Positions 13,880 to 20,866 of a DNA stretch of 21,094 nt are shown here, in pieces. The translations under genes were made by a program, and so were the position numbers. How positions within the stretch are numbered: position 1 is the first letter of the stretch; every line of letters starts with the position of its first letter. Origin of the DNA: DATAAZ01 sp036259875 (GTDB lineage: Bacteria > Actinomycetota > Thermoleophilia > Gaiellales > Gaiellaceae); contig DATAAZ010000063.1 of the NCBI GenBank assembly GCA_036259875.1, positions 1-21,094 of the forward strand. The letters are read 5' to 3'. Below the pieces are notes generated by a model, which had not been told where the DNA came from, made no database searches, and worked only from the letters and a program-made list of their open reading frames with translations.

Positions 13880-14381
13880 CCCCGCGCGGCAGGCGGCCGT
13901 GCAGGCGTGGGCGGCGCTCGGCGGCGACGAGCGCGGCGAGCAGGATCGCGACCCCGCTCACGATGAAGGTGTCGGCGAGGTTGAACGCGGGCCAGTACCG
14001 AAGGTCCAGGAAGCCGGTCACGTGGCCGAGCCGGATCCGGTCGAACAGGTTTCCGGCGCTGCCGCCGATCAAGAGGCCGAGCGCGACGGGAAGCACCGGA
14101 TGCCGCGCACCCGCCCGCGCGAAGTACGCGACCATCCACGCGACCGCGGCCGCGGTAAGGAGCGTCACCGCTCCGGCCCAGGTCGAGAAGAGACCGAAGG
14201 CGATCCCCGAGTTGCGCACGTGGTGGATAGAGAACGGCCCGATCACGTCGACGGACTCGCCCACGTCCAGCTGCGTGACGACGATCTGCTTCGTCACCTG
14301 ATCGGCGAGGAGCGCTGCGAGCGCGATCGCGACCAGCGCGAGCCACTGGAACGGCCCGGCCGCGAGCGAGCGCTCCGCCAC
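13872..14381 (-). CDS. lspA: Lipoprotein signal peptidase (signal peptidase II)
   Basis: A 169-residue membrane aspartyl protease that removes signal peptides from diacylated lipoproteins. Four hydrophobic segments are seen (about 12-28, 66-87, 96-108, 136-153). The catalytic pair is present: Asp114 in G-N-L-F-D-R and Asp137 in F-N-L-A-D-T-F. Conserved D-Q-V-T-K and N-S-G-I-A-F are also seen. The start is uncertain. GTG at 14381 lies 68 nt after the upstream stop without a ribosome site. An in-frame CTG at 14453 would overlap that stop as CTGA and give a 193-residue protein with a hydrophilic N-terminal extension. Confidence 0.93.
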   Translation of the reverse strand: MAERSLAAGPFQWLALVAIALAALLADQVTKQIVVTQLDVGESVDVIGPFSIHHVRNSGIAFGLFSTWAGAVTLLTAAAVAWMVAYFARAGARHPVLPVALGLLIGGSAGNLFDRIRLGHVTGFLDLRYWPAFNLADTFIVSGVAILLAALVAAERRPRLHGRLPRGGA

Positions 14382-14449
14382 GGAGATCGGGACGCGACCG
14401 TCGGTCGCCGAGCCGACGCGGACGTCGATCAGCCGCGGCGACGGGTTGG

Positions 14450-14821
14450 TCAGACCCGCCCTTCGAGGCGCTTGCACTCGATGCACTTCGTCGCGTACGG
14501 CATCGCCTCCAGGCGTTCCTCGGCGATGGGGTTCCCGCAGCGGACGCACGTTCCGAAGCTCCCTTCCTCGATTCTCTCCAGCGCCTCGTCGATCGCGGCT
14601 AGGACGTGGCCCGAGTTCGACTCCAGTGAGTAGCCGAGCTCCCTGTCGAAGGTAACCGACGCCGCGTCGCCGAGGTGGTTGTCGAACGTCTCGTCCTCGG
14701 CCTCGTCTTCGATCGTGCCCGGGTTCTCCTCCTGGAGGTGTCCGAGCGCCCGTTCCACGCGCCGGCGCTCCTCGAGCAGGAGCGAGCGGAAGCGCTCGGT
14801 GTCGAGCTTCGCCTTCGCCAC
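14450..14821 (-). CDS. DksA/TraR-type C4 zinc-finger protein (YlyA-like)
   Basis: A 123-residue protein with an N-terminal helical part (residues 7-35 and 60-88, charged and likely coiled) and a C-terminal zinc finger with Cys92, Cys95, Cys113 and Cys116 (T-C-V-R-C-G-N-P-I and K-C-I-E-C-K-R-L). The family includes DksA and TraR, which enter the RNA polymerase secondary channel, and the Bacillus YteA/YlyA proteins; a role in tuning transcription is inferred from that. The acidic segment between the helices (I-E-D-E-A-E-D-E-T-F-D-N) is typical of the Gram-positive kind. The next gene is lspA and then an RluD-type gene, the same order as ylyA-lspA-ylyB in Bacillus. The GTG start has no ribosome site but a TATACT box 6 nt upstream. 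Confidence 0.92.
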   Translation of the reverse strand: MAKAKLDTERFRSLLLEERRRVERALGHLQEENPGTIEDEAEDETFDNHLGDAASVTFDRELGYSLESNSGHVLAAIDEALERIEEGSFGTCVRCGNPIAEERLEAMPYATKCIECKRLEGRV

Positions 14822-14827
14822 GCGCCG

Positions 14828-14833
14828 AGTATA
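14828..14833 (-). promoter_or_regulatory. Candidate -10 box, leaderless start of the DksA/TraR-type gene
   Basis: TATACT on the minus strand, a near-consensus -10 box, with exactly 6 nt (CGGCGC) to the GTG at 14821. This is the best promoter sequence in the window and supports a leaderless message for the zinc-finger gene, lspA and rluD. No good -35 box is seen. Confidence 0.55.
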
Positions 14834-14861
14834 TCCAGGGGGTTCGACGCCCCCTGCGCCG

Positions 14862-15326
14862 TCAGGCCGCCTGGTCGGAGGCCGGGCCCGCGTCGCTCTC
14901 GACGCGGTCGAGCGCGGCCAAGAGGAACGCCCGGGAATCGGCGCGAACTTCCGCCTCGAGCGCCTTCAGGCGTCGTACCTCGGTCCGGATTCGCTCCCGT
15001 TCGGCTTCCGCCTGAGCGGCGATCTCGCGGGCGCGGACGCGCGCCTGCTCGACGATCAGGGCCGCTTCCTTTCCGGCTTGGGCGCGGAGCTCGTCGGCGG
15101 TTCGCTCGGCGGCGACGAGGCTATTGCGAAGGAGGACGTCGAGCTCTTTGTAGCGCGTGAGCTCCCCTTCGAGGCGGTCGAGCTCGTCCCGAAGATCGGC
15201 GCGATCGCGCCAGACAGCCTCGAAGCTCTCGACGACGTCGGCGAGGACGCTGTCGACGGCTGCGCGGCTGTACCCGAGCGGCCGCCGCGGGAAGGAGAAG
15301 TGCCGGATCTCGACCGGGGTCAACAT
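14862..15326 (-). CDS. divIVA: DivIVA-domain coiled-coil protein
   Basis: A 154-residue protein. The N-terminal 40 residues match the DivIVA membrane-binding domain (M-L-T-P-V-E-I-R-H-F-S-F, then G-Y-S-R-A-A-V-D-S-V-L). Residues about 40-140 form a long heptad-type coiled coil rich in Glu, Arg and Ala. DivIVA (Wag31) proteins gather at negatively curved membrane at cell poles and septa and organise growth; this one is much shorter than typical Wag31 and could be a simpler paralogue. Start ATG at 15326 matches the family start, although there is neither a ribosome site nor a TANNNT box at the usual distance, so it is probably read from the yggT message. Neighbours YggT and SepF support a division role. 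Confidence 0.85.
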   Translation of the reverse strand: MLTPVEIRHFSFPRRPLGYSRAAVDSVLADVVESFEAVWRDRADLRDELDRLEGELTRYKELDVLLRNSLVAAERTADELRAQAGKEAALIVEQARVRAREIAAQAEAERERIRTEVRRLKALEAEVRADSRAFLLAALDRVESDAGPASDQAA

Positions 15327-15344
15327 TTTCGTGGGGTGACTGCG

Positions 15345-15358
15345 GGGGGTTGTCCCCC
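15345..15358 (-). other. Small GC hairpin between yggT and divIVA
   Basis: GGGGG (15345-15349) and CCCCC (15354-15358) pair around a 4-nt loop in the 38-nt yggT-divIVA gap, just before the divIVA start. It is too short and lacks a T tract for a confident terminator. It may affect divIVA translation. Confidence 0.3.
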
Positions 15359-15364
15359 TCACGT

Positions 15365-15667
15365 TCACCTCAGGGCGTCGAACCCCTCCCCGACCACGAA
15401 GAGCAGGACGTAGAGCGTGATGATCGCGAGGATCGGCGAGAGGTCGAGCCCGAGACCGCCGAGCGAAAGCTGCGGGATGAAGCGACGGAAGAGGCGTAGG
15501 TAGGGCTCCACGACGTCGTAGAGGAACCGCTGGATTCGGTTTACCCACACGGTGTAGGGAAGCGGGATCCAGGACGTGATGATGTACACGATGATCAGGG
15601 CGATGTAGACCCAGATCAGCGTGACGACGAAGTCCTCGGCGGTGTCGATCGCGTCCCCGAGAACCAT
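15365..15667 (-). CDS. yggT: YggT-family small membrane protein
   Basis: A 100-residue membrane protein with two hydrophobic regions (about 12-35 and 76-96) separated by a conserved loop containing R-I-Q-R-F-L-Y-D-V-V-E-P-Y-L-R-L-F-R-R-F-I-P, the family hallmark (Pfam YGGT). Homologues (YlmG in Bacillus and chloroplasts) are linked to division or nucleoid organisation, but the biochemical role is not established. Gene order sepF-yggT-divIVA matches ylmF-ylmG and divIVA in Gram-positive bacteria. The ATG has a TAGGTT box 6 nt upstream and no ribosome site, so it probably begins a leaderless transcript that also covers divIVA. Confidence 0.9.
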   Translation of the reverse strand: MVLGDAIDTAEDFVVTLIWVYIALIIVYIITSWIPLPYTVWVNRIQRFLYDVVEPYLRLFRRFIPQLSLGGLGLDLSPILAIITLYVLLFVVGEGFDALR

Positions 15668-15673
15668 GCGGGA

Positions 15674-15679
15674 AACCTA
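15674..15679 (-). promoter_or_regulatory. Candidate -10 box, leaderless start of yggT
   Basis: TAGGTT on the minus strand with exactly 6 nt (TCCCGC) to the yggT ATG, within the 101-nt sepF-yggT gap. No clear -35 box is seen. Confidence 0.45.
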
Positions 15680-15768
15680 ATCCGCGCCGCGGTCGGAGGC
15701 CAGACGAACGCCTGCCGGCCTGGCGTACCAGCCCGTACGGATTCGGAGCGGCCGGCCCGACGCGCGCC

Positions 15769-16314
15769 TTACGACTGGTTGAAGAAGCCGCGCTCGATGA
15801 GGCGGGCGCGCTCCTCGGCGGAGACCTCGACGTTGCGGGGGGTGAGGAGAAACACCTTGTCGGCGATTCGCTGCATGCCGCCGTTCAGCGCATACGTGAG
15901 CCCGCTCGAGAAGTCGATGAGCCGCTTCGAAAGGTCGGTGTCCGTCCCCTGGAGATTGAGGATGACCGGGACGGCGTCCTTGAACTTGTCGGCGATCGAC
16001 TGCGCGTCGTTGAAGCTTCGCGGCACGACGAGGTGGACGCGAACCGATGCGGATGCGACCGCCTCGAGCGGCGGGCGGCGCGATCCGCCCGGTGGACGGA
16101 GGACAGCCGTGCGCTGCGCGTCTTCGGGATCGGCCCAGTCCTCGAATTCCGCGCCGCGTCGCCGCGGGCCGTGCAGCCGGCGCACGTTCGGGCGCTCGCG
16201 ATAGCCGCGGTCGAGCTCCTCCTCGGCATCGAACGCCTCGTCGTCCCAGTACTCGTCCTCTTCGACGATGCCGAAGTAGACGAGCGCTCGGTTCCAGACC
16301 TCTCCCACACCCAT
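15769..16314 (-). CDS. sepF: Cell division protein SepF
   Basis: A 181-residue membrane anchor for FtsZ. The N-terminus (M-G-V-G-E-V-W-N-R-A-L-V-Y-F-G-I-V-E-E-D-E) is the short amphipathic membrane-targeting helix followed by an acidic, disordered linker rich in Glu, Asp and Arg (about 18-85). The C-terminal SepF domain (about 90-172) has P-R-S-F-N-D-A-Q-S-I-A-D-K-F, V-I-L-N-L-Q-G-T-D and R-L-I-D-F-S-S-G-L, which binds the FtsZ tail and forms rings in other species. The ATG at 16314 follows the yggS stop by 16 nt with no clear ribosome site. FtsZ itself is not in the window; in many Gram-positive bacteria ftsZ lies just upstream of pgeF-yggS-sepF. Confidence 0.94.
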   Translation of the reverse strand: MGVGEVWNRALVYFGIVEEDEYWDDEAFDAEEELDRGYRERPNVRRLHGPRRRGAEFEDWADPEDAQRTAVLRPPGGSRRPPLEAVASASVRVHLVVPRSFNDAQSIADKFKDAVPVILNLQGTDTDLSKRLIDFSSGLTYALNGGMQRIADKVFLLTPRNVEVSAEERARLIERGFFNQS

Positions 16315-16330
16315 GAAACGCCGAGAGATG

Positions 16331-16942
16331 TTAACGCTCGAAGAGGAGGGAGCCGATCCGCACGAGCGTCGCGCCCTCTTCGACCGCGACGGTGTAGTCC
16401 TGCGACGTCCCCATCGAGAGCTCGCGGAGCCCGTGCGCCCCAGCGAGCTCGCGCAGCCGACGGAAGTACGGTCGCGAGCGCTCCGGATCGTCAGCGAGCG
16501 GCGGCATCGTCATGAGGCCCCGCACGTCTACGCCGAGCGAACGAGCGTCCGCGAGGAACCCGTCGAGCTCCTCCGCGGCGATCCCCGACTTGGTCTCTTC
16601 TCCCGAGAGGTTCACCTCGACGAGCGCCGGTGCCGTCAGTCGCCGGGCGGCCGAGAGCGAGCCGAGCGAGTGGACGAGCTCGCAGAGCCGCGAGACGTCG
16701 CGCGCCTTGCGCGACTGCAGGTGGCCGATGAAATGCCATCGAAACGAGGTGCCGTAGCGCTCGCGCTTCCGGACGAGGTCCTGCAGGCGGTTCTCGCCCA
16801 CGATCGCCACGCCCGCCTCCGCGAGGGCGGCCATGTCGTCGAGCGACACGTACTTGGTGGCCACGACGACCTCGACCTCGGGGCCGACCTCCGCGCGGAG
16901 GCGCTCGAGGTTCGCCCGGATTCGCTCAGGAGAGAAGCCCAA
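16331..16942 (-). CDS. yggS: YggS/PROSC-family PLP-binding protein
   Basis: A 203-residue single-domain TIM-barrel protein that binds pyridoxal phosphate and takes part in vitamin B6 and amino acid homeostasis; no catalytic reaction is established. Lys30 (V-V-A-T-K-Y) is the expected PLP lysine. Other family motifs are G-E-N-R-L-Q-D, W-H-F-I-G-H-L-Q-S-R-K, V-E-V-N-L-S-G-E-E-T-K-S-G, G-L-M-T-M-P-P and S-M-G-T-S-Q-D-Y, followed by V-R-I-G-S-L-L-F. The protein is about 20-30 residues shorter than most at the N-terminus and between motifs. The start is a TTG at 16942 inside the end of pgeF (17-nt overlap); AGGGAG lies only 3 nt before it, so the start is uncertain. Ordered as ylmE in the Bacillus cluster. 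Confidence 0.92.
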   Translation of the reverse strand: MGFSPERIRANLERLRAEVGPEVEVVVATKYVSLDDMAALAEAGVAIVGENRLQDLVRKRERYGTSFRWHFIGHLQSRKARDVSRLCELVHSLGSLSAARRLTAPALVEVNLSGEETKSGIAAEELDGFLADARSLGVDVRGLMTMPPLADDPERSRPYFRRLRELAGAHGLRELSMGTSQDYTVAVEEGATLVRIGSLLFER

Positions 16943-17651
16943 TGACTCCCTGCCGGCCCGTCTGCCCGCGGTCGCGGCGGTGCGAGAAGTAGAGCCTCGG
17001 GTCGCACGCGGTGCATCCGCCCAGCCGCTCGACGCTCGCGACGCCTGCCTCCAGGAGCGCCCGCTCCGTCGCGAGCCCCAGATCGAGGTTCCGCCCCCGG
17101 ACGACGTCCCTGCCGAACCGCTGGCGGAACGGCGTCGCGACCTCCTCCCCCACCTCGTAGCAGCAAACGCCGATCCCGGGGCCGACCGCGGCGACGACCT
17201 CCCCCTCGCCGAGGGCCGCGGCGCCCGTCGTCGCGATCCCTTCGAGGAGGCCTCGCCAGCCGACGTGAAGCACGGCGAGGCGCCGGACGCCGTTCGTCCG
17301 CGCGAGGGCGACCGGGAAGCAGTCCGCGGTGACGAGCAGCATCGCGTGGCCGGCCCGGTCCGTCCAGAGGCCGTCGCATCGCTCGTACTCCGTTCCGGGC
17401 GTGACGACGCCGTGCGGACACGCCTCCGCCACCCGCGCGCCGTGCACCTGGAGCGCCATCGTCGCGGTCCCGGCGTCGGCAGGGAGCGCCTCGCAGAGCC
17501 GGTGCCGGTTCTCGACGACGCGGTCGGGGTCGTCGCCGGTCAGGAGGCCGATGTTGAGCGACCGGAACGGCCCCTCGCTCACGCCCCCGACGCGCGTCGA
17601 GAACGCAACTCGGTAGCCCGCGGGGGCGCCGTGCCAGCGAAGCAGCTTCAC
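16926..17651 (-). CDS. pgeF: PgeF/YfiH-family peptidoglycan-editing or purine nucleoside enzyme
   Basis: A 241-residue protein of the multicopper-like 'laccase domain' family. The zinc ligands are visible: His70 (Q-V-H-G), Cys111 (T-A-D-C-F-P-V) and His129 (L-H-V-G-W-R-G). The C-terminal C-T-A-C-D-P-R-L-Y-F-S-H-R-R-D-R-G-Q-T-G-R-Q is also typical. Members were first called polyphenol oxidases; later work reports removal of misincorporated L-Ser from peptidoglycan precursors (E. coli PgeF) and purine nucleoside phosphorylase activity in relatives. Which applies here cannot be told. The GTG start overlaps the upstream protease stop as GTGA. Position before yggS and sepF equals ylmD. Confidence 0.93.
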   Translation of the reverse strand: MKLLRWHGAPAGYRVAFSTRVGGVSEGPFRSLNIGLLTGDDPDRVVENRHRLCEALPADAGTATMALQVHGARVAEACPHGVVTPGTEYERCDGLWTDRAGHAMLLVTADCFPVALARTNGVRRLAVLHVGWRGLLEGIATTGAAALGEGEVVAAVGPGIGVCCYEVGEEVATPFRQRFGRDVVRGRNLDLGLATERALLEAGVASVERLGGCTACDPRLYFSHRRDRGQTGRQGVIGLLS

Positions 17652-18271
17652 CCGCCCACCAACTGGACGAGGAAGCGGGTCGACTCGTTGTACGCGCCGT
17701 CGACGAGCGCGAAGAACTCGTTCTGGAAGATGATGATCACGCCGAAGAAAACGAACATCCCGTACGGGTCGAGCGCGCTCCAGCGCTCGTAGGTTGCGTC
17801 GCTCATCAAGGCGCCGACGATCCTCGATCCGTCGAGCGGCGGGATGGGGATCAGGTTGAAGATCCCGAGGACGAGGTTCACCTGGTACGAGAGCGCGGCG
17901 ACCTCGAACGCCCTTCCCTCTATCTCCGTGTGGACGAGGATCGCGATGAACACAATCGCGATCAGGAAGTTCGTTGCCGGCCCAGCGGCTGCGACGAGCG
18001 CCATGTGCTGCTTCGGCCGTCGGAAGTACTCCGGCCGCACCGCGACGGGCTTTGCCCAGCCGAAGAGGAAGTTGCTCAGGAAGTAGGTGATCGCGAACAT
18101 CGCGGTTCCGAGCGGGTCGAGGTGAACGATCGGGTTCAGCGTGAGGCGGCCATACGCTCGTGGCGTCGGATCGCCGAGGCGATCGGCCGTCCAGGCGTGG
18201 GCGAGCTCGTGCAGCACCATGCTCACCACGAGCACCGGGAGGAGATAGAGAAAGAGCTCGAGCTCGTTCAC
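17648..18271 (-). CDS. Site-2 protease family membrane metalloprotease (M50, no PDZ)
   Basis: A 207-residue protein with about five to six membrane segments. The zinc motif H21-E-L-A-H25 lies in the first helix and the third ligand Asp147 in I-P-P-L-D-G-S-R, the standard S2P pair; A-A-G-P-A-T-N-F-L (about 95-103) marks another conserved helix. There is no PDZ or CBS domain, unlike the RseP-type protein also in this window, so it belongs to the compact group of unknown substrate that is common beside ylm-type clusters in Gram-positive bacteria. GTG at 18271 follows the nucleotidyltransferase stop by 20 nt. The preceding GGGCGGAA is a weak ribosome site. Confidence 0.9.
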   Translation of the reverse strand: MNELELFLYLLPVLVVSMVLHELAHAWTADRLGDPTPRAYGRLTLNPIVHLDPLGTAMFAITYFLSNFLFGWAKPVAVRPEYFRRPKQHMALVAAAGPATNFLIAIVFIAILVHTEIEGRAFEVAALSYQVNLVLGIFNLIPIPPLDGSRIVGALMSDATYERWSALDPYGMFVFFGVIIIFQNEFFALVDGAYNESTRFLVQLVGG

Positions 18272-18291
18272 GCTTCCGCCCGAGATCTCGC

Positions 18292-20853
18292 CTACGTGTG
18301 CGCGACGAGGTCGCGCGCCGCGTCGAGTTCCGCCGCCCGCCCGTCGAGCTCGCCGTTCAGCTTCCGTCGCAGGAGCTCCGCGAGGATCTCGCCGACGCGC
18401 GGCGACTCCGAGAGCCCGAGCCGTGCCAGGTCGCCGCCTGAAATCTCGAGCTCGACGCCGCGGAGCTCCTCGAAATAGCGCCGCAGCCGGCCCCGGGCCG
18501 GCTCGTCGGCGATCGCCGCCGCAAGGAGCGCGCCGTCGGGGTCGTGCGCCTCGACCAGACGGCGGATCTCCGCCGGCTCCTCGGCCTCGACGAGGCGGGC
18601 GGCGAGGCGTGGCGCGACCGTCACCGCATCCGCGATCCGGTCGCCGTCGCGGCGCGGGAGCTTCAGACGCTCGAACCAGTCGTACAGCTCGTCCGGCGGG
18701 AGCCGGCGCGCGAGGACGGCGACGCGCGGCCGCCACGTCTCGAGCTCGCGCGCGTACCGTTCGCGCAGCGCGTCGACTACGCCGATCAGGCGGACGCTCT
18801 CCTCGTCGGCCGCGAGGTGAGGGTGGATCGCCGCGGCGACGCCGAGCTCGTCCATCCGCCGAACCGCCCAGTCCACGCGCTCCTCGACGAGGAGTGACTG
18901 GAGCTCGTCGCGAAGGCGGGCAGAGGAGAGCTCGCCGACGAGCTCCATTTCGATGCAGGCACGCGCGAGCGCGAGCGTGTGGCCGTCCATCCGGAAGCCG
19001 TACCGGTTCTCGTAGCGAATCGCGCGGAAGACCCGGGTCGGGTCGTCGATGAAGGAGAGGTTGTGGAGGACCCGGACGACACCGTCCTCGAGGTCGCGGA
19101 GGCCGCCGAAGAAGTCGACGAGGCGGCCGAAGTCATCTCCCTTGAGCGAGACGGCCATCGCGTTGATCGTGAAATCCCGCCGAAAGAGGTCCTGGCGAAG
19201 TGTCGCCCGCTCGACGCGGGGCAGCGCCGCTGGGTAGTCGTAGAACTCGGTCCGGGTGGTCGCGACATCGACCCGCGTGCCGTCGGCGGCGATGACGACC
19301 GCGGTCCCGAACTTCTCGTGCGGGACCGCGCGGCCGCCGAGCGCACGCGCGAGCTCGCGCCCGAACGCGATTCCATCCCCTTCGACCGCAATGTCGACGT
19401 CGAACCCCGGCTCGCCCATGAGGACGTCGCGGACCGCCCCCCCGACGAGGTAGACGCCGTCGTACCGCTCCCCCACCGCCTGGACCGCCTCGAAGACGCG
19501 GCCGAGGTGCGAGAGCGCGAGCAGCCGGTCACTCAGGTCGCGAGCCGCCGGCGGGCGCTCGTCGCTGACCGGCTCCTCGAGCGCGCGCAGGACGTCGCTT
19601 CGCGTGACAACCCCGACGACGGCGCGGTCACGCAGGACGGGGACGCGGCCGGCATCGGTCTGCGCAACGAGGCGCTGCAGCTCCGCGAGCGGCGTCTCGT
19701 CCGAGCATGTGACGACGTTCGAAGTCATGACGCTCTTCACGGGCGCGTGCGAGAGGCCGTGTCCAACCGCCTTGTCGAGGTCCTCGCGCGTGACGAGCCC
19801 CGCGAGCGCCCGTTCGTCCCCGACCTGGATCCCGCTCTGGCGGTGGCGCTGGCACTCGACCATCGCGTGCGCGACCGTGTCGTCCGGAGCCACGAACCGG
19901 GGCGGGCGCGACATGATCTCGCCCGCCGTGAGCGGGCGGCGTACGGCCGCGGGGAGCACGGCGAGCGCCCGCTCGCGCGCCTCGGCGAGCGTCCCGCGGA
20001 ACACGGCGGAGGCGGCCTGCGCGTGGCCGCCGCCGCCGAGCGCTTCGGCGACGCGGACCGCGTCGAGCTCCGTGACGCGCGTCCGGACGACGGCGAAGAC
20101 TCGGTCGCCCATCTCGACGAGCGCGACGAGGCCACGCGCGTCCGTGAGGTCGACGATCTTGTGGACCAGGTTCGAGACGCCGTCGACGTACTCGGGCCAG
20201 CCGACGGCGGTCACGAGGAACTCGAACCCGCCCGCATCGTGCGCCTCGAGCGCGTCCAGCATCGCGTCGAGGAGGCGCCGCTCGCTTTCGCCGAGCGGCG
20301 AGTGGAGGTAGTGAGCGATCATCTCCTGCCGCGCGCCGTGGCGGAGGCACCACGCGAGCGCGTCGGCGTCGCGCTGCGTCACGGTCGGGTACGTGAGCGA
20401 GCCGGTGTCCTCGTGAATCCCGAGCGCGAAGACCGTCGCCTCGAGCGGTGACGGCGCAATCTCGCGCTCGGCGAGGATCCCGACCAGCGTCGTCGCGAGC
20501 GCGCCGTCGTCCGAGAGGACGAGGTTCTCCGGGCGGATCCAGTCCGGGCGCTCGGGCTGGTGGTGGTCGAACGCGACGACGTCCACCCCGGGCCGTCTCG
20601 CAACCGACTCGAACTCGCCGAGACGCTCGGCGTGGACAGTCTCGACCACGATCAGGCGCGTCACCTGCTCCGGGTCGACGCGGCCCGTGTCGACAACATC
20701 GAGCTCGTCGGCGTGGAGGCGGAAGAAGTCGCGGACGTTTCGGTTCAACGACCCCGGCAGCGCGACGACCGCATCCGGATAGAGCCGCCGGGCGGCGAGC
20801 ATCGAGGCGAACGCGTCGAAGTCGGTGTTGGTATGCGTCGTGATGACGTCCAC
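18292..20853 (-). CDS. DHH phosphoesterase - CBS pair - CCA tRNA nucleotidyltransferase fusion
   Basis: An 853-residue three-part enzyme. Residues 1-300 are a DHH/DHHA1 phosphoesterase (H-T-N-T-D-F-D-A-F-A-S at 7-17, F-D-H-H-Q at 95-99, G-G-G-G-H-A-Q-A-A-S at 273-282). Residues about 310-428 are two CBS domains, likely adenosine-nucleotide sensors (each ends V-T-R-E-D or V-T-R-S-D). Residues about 448-853 are a class II poly(A)/CCA nucleotidyltransferase: V-G-G-A-V-R-D-V-L with catalytic Asp485 and Asp487, R-R-D-F-T-I-N-A-M-A at 558-567, and D-D-P-T-R-V-F-R-A-I-R-Y. The same architecture is known in A-adding or CCA enzymes of deep-branching bacteria, where separate CC- and A-adding proteins can occur; which activity this one has is unclear. 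Since the tRNA-Pro here lacks encoded CCA, tRNA end-building is a fitting job. GTG at 20853 has a TAACCT box 7 nt upstream. Confidence 0.92.
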   Translation of the reverse strand: MDVITTHTNTDFDAFASMLAARRLYPDAVVALPGSLNRNVRDFFRLHADELDVVDTGRVDPEQVTRLIVVETVHAERLGEFESVARRPGVDVVAFDHHQPERPDWIRPENLVLSDDGALATTLVGILAEREIAPSPLEATVFALGIHEDTGSLTYPTVTQRDADALAWCLRHGARQEMIAHYLHSPLGESERRLLDAMLDALEAHDAGGFEFLVTAVGWPEYVDGVSNLVHKIVDLTDARGLVALVEMGDRVFAVVRTRVTELDAVRVAEALGGGGHAQAASAVFRGTLAEARERALAVLPAAVRRPLTAGEIMSRPPRFVAPDDTVAHAMVECQRHRQSGIQVGDERALAGLVTREDLDKAVGHGLSHAPVKSVMTSNVVTCSDETPLAELQRLVAQTDAGRVPVLRDRAVVGVVTRSDVLRALEEPVSDERPPAARDLSDRLLALSHLGRVFEAVQAVGERYDGVYLVGGAVRDVLMGEPGFDVDIAVEGDGIAFGRELARALGGRAVPHEKFGTAVVIAADGTRVDVATTRTEFYDYPAALPRVERATLRQDLFRRDFTINAMAVSLKGDDFGRLVDFFGGLRDLEDGVVRVLHNLSFIDDPTRVFRAIRYENRYGFRMDGHTLALARACIEMELVGELSSARLRDELQSLLVEERVDWAVRRMDELGVAAAIHPHLAADEESVRLIGVVDALRERYARELETWRPRVAVLARRLPPDELYDWFERLKLPRRDGDRIADAVTVAPRLAARLVEAEEPAEIRRLVEAHDPDGALLAAAIADEPARGRLRRYFEELRGVELEISGGDLARLGLSESPRVGEILAELLRRKLNGELDGRAAELDAARDLVAHT

Positions 20854-20860
20854 GCGGCGA

Positions 20861-20866
20861 AGGTTA
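20861..20866 (-). promoter_or_regulatory. Candidate -10 box, leaderless start of the DHH-CBS-CCA gene
   Basis: TAACCT on the minus strand, 7 nt (TCGCCGC) before the GTG at 20853, with no ribosome site. It would start the leftward unit of this gene, the M50 protease, pgeF and yggS, possibly with sepF. No -35 consensus is seen. Confidence 0.45.

Noticed and set aside
15700..15768. Imperfect AGGCC/GGCCT inverted repeat in the sepF-yggT gap
   Set aside because: The stem is only 5 bp with a poor interior and no T tract, so it is not convincing as a terminator.
18979..20451. 490-codon plus-strand frame opposite the DHH-CBS-CCA gene
   Set aside because: It is antisense to a gene with intact motifs through its whole length, and its composition is that of a GC-rich shadow.
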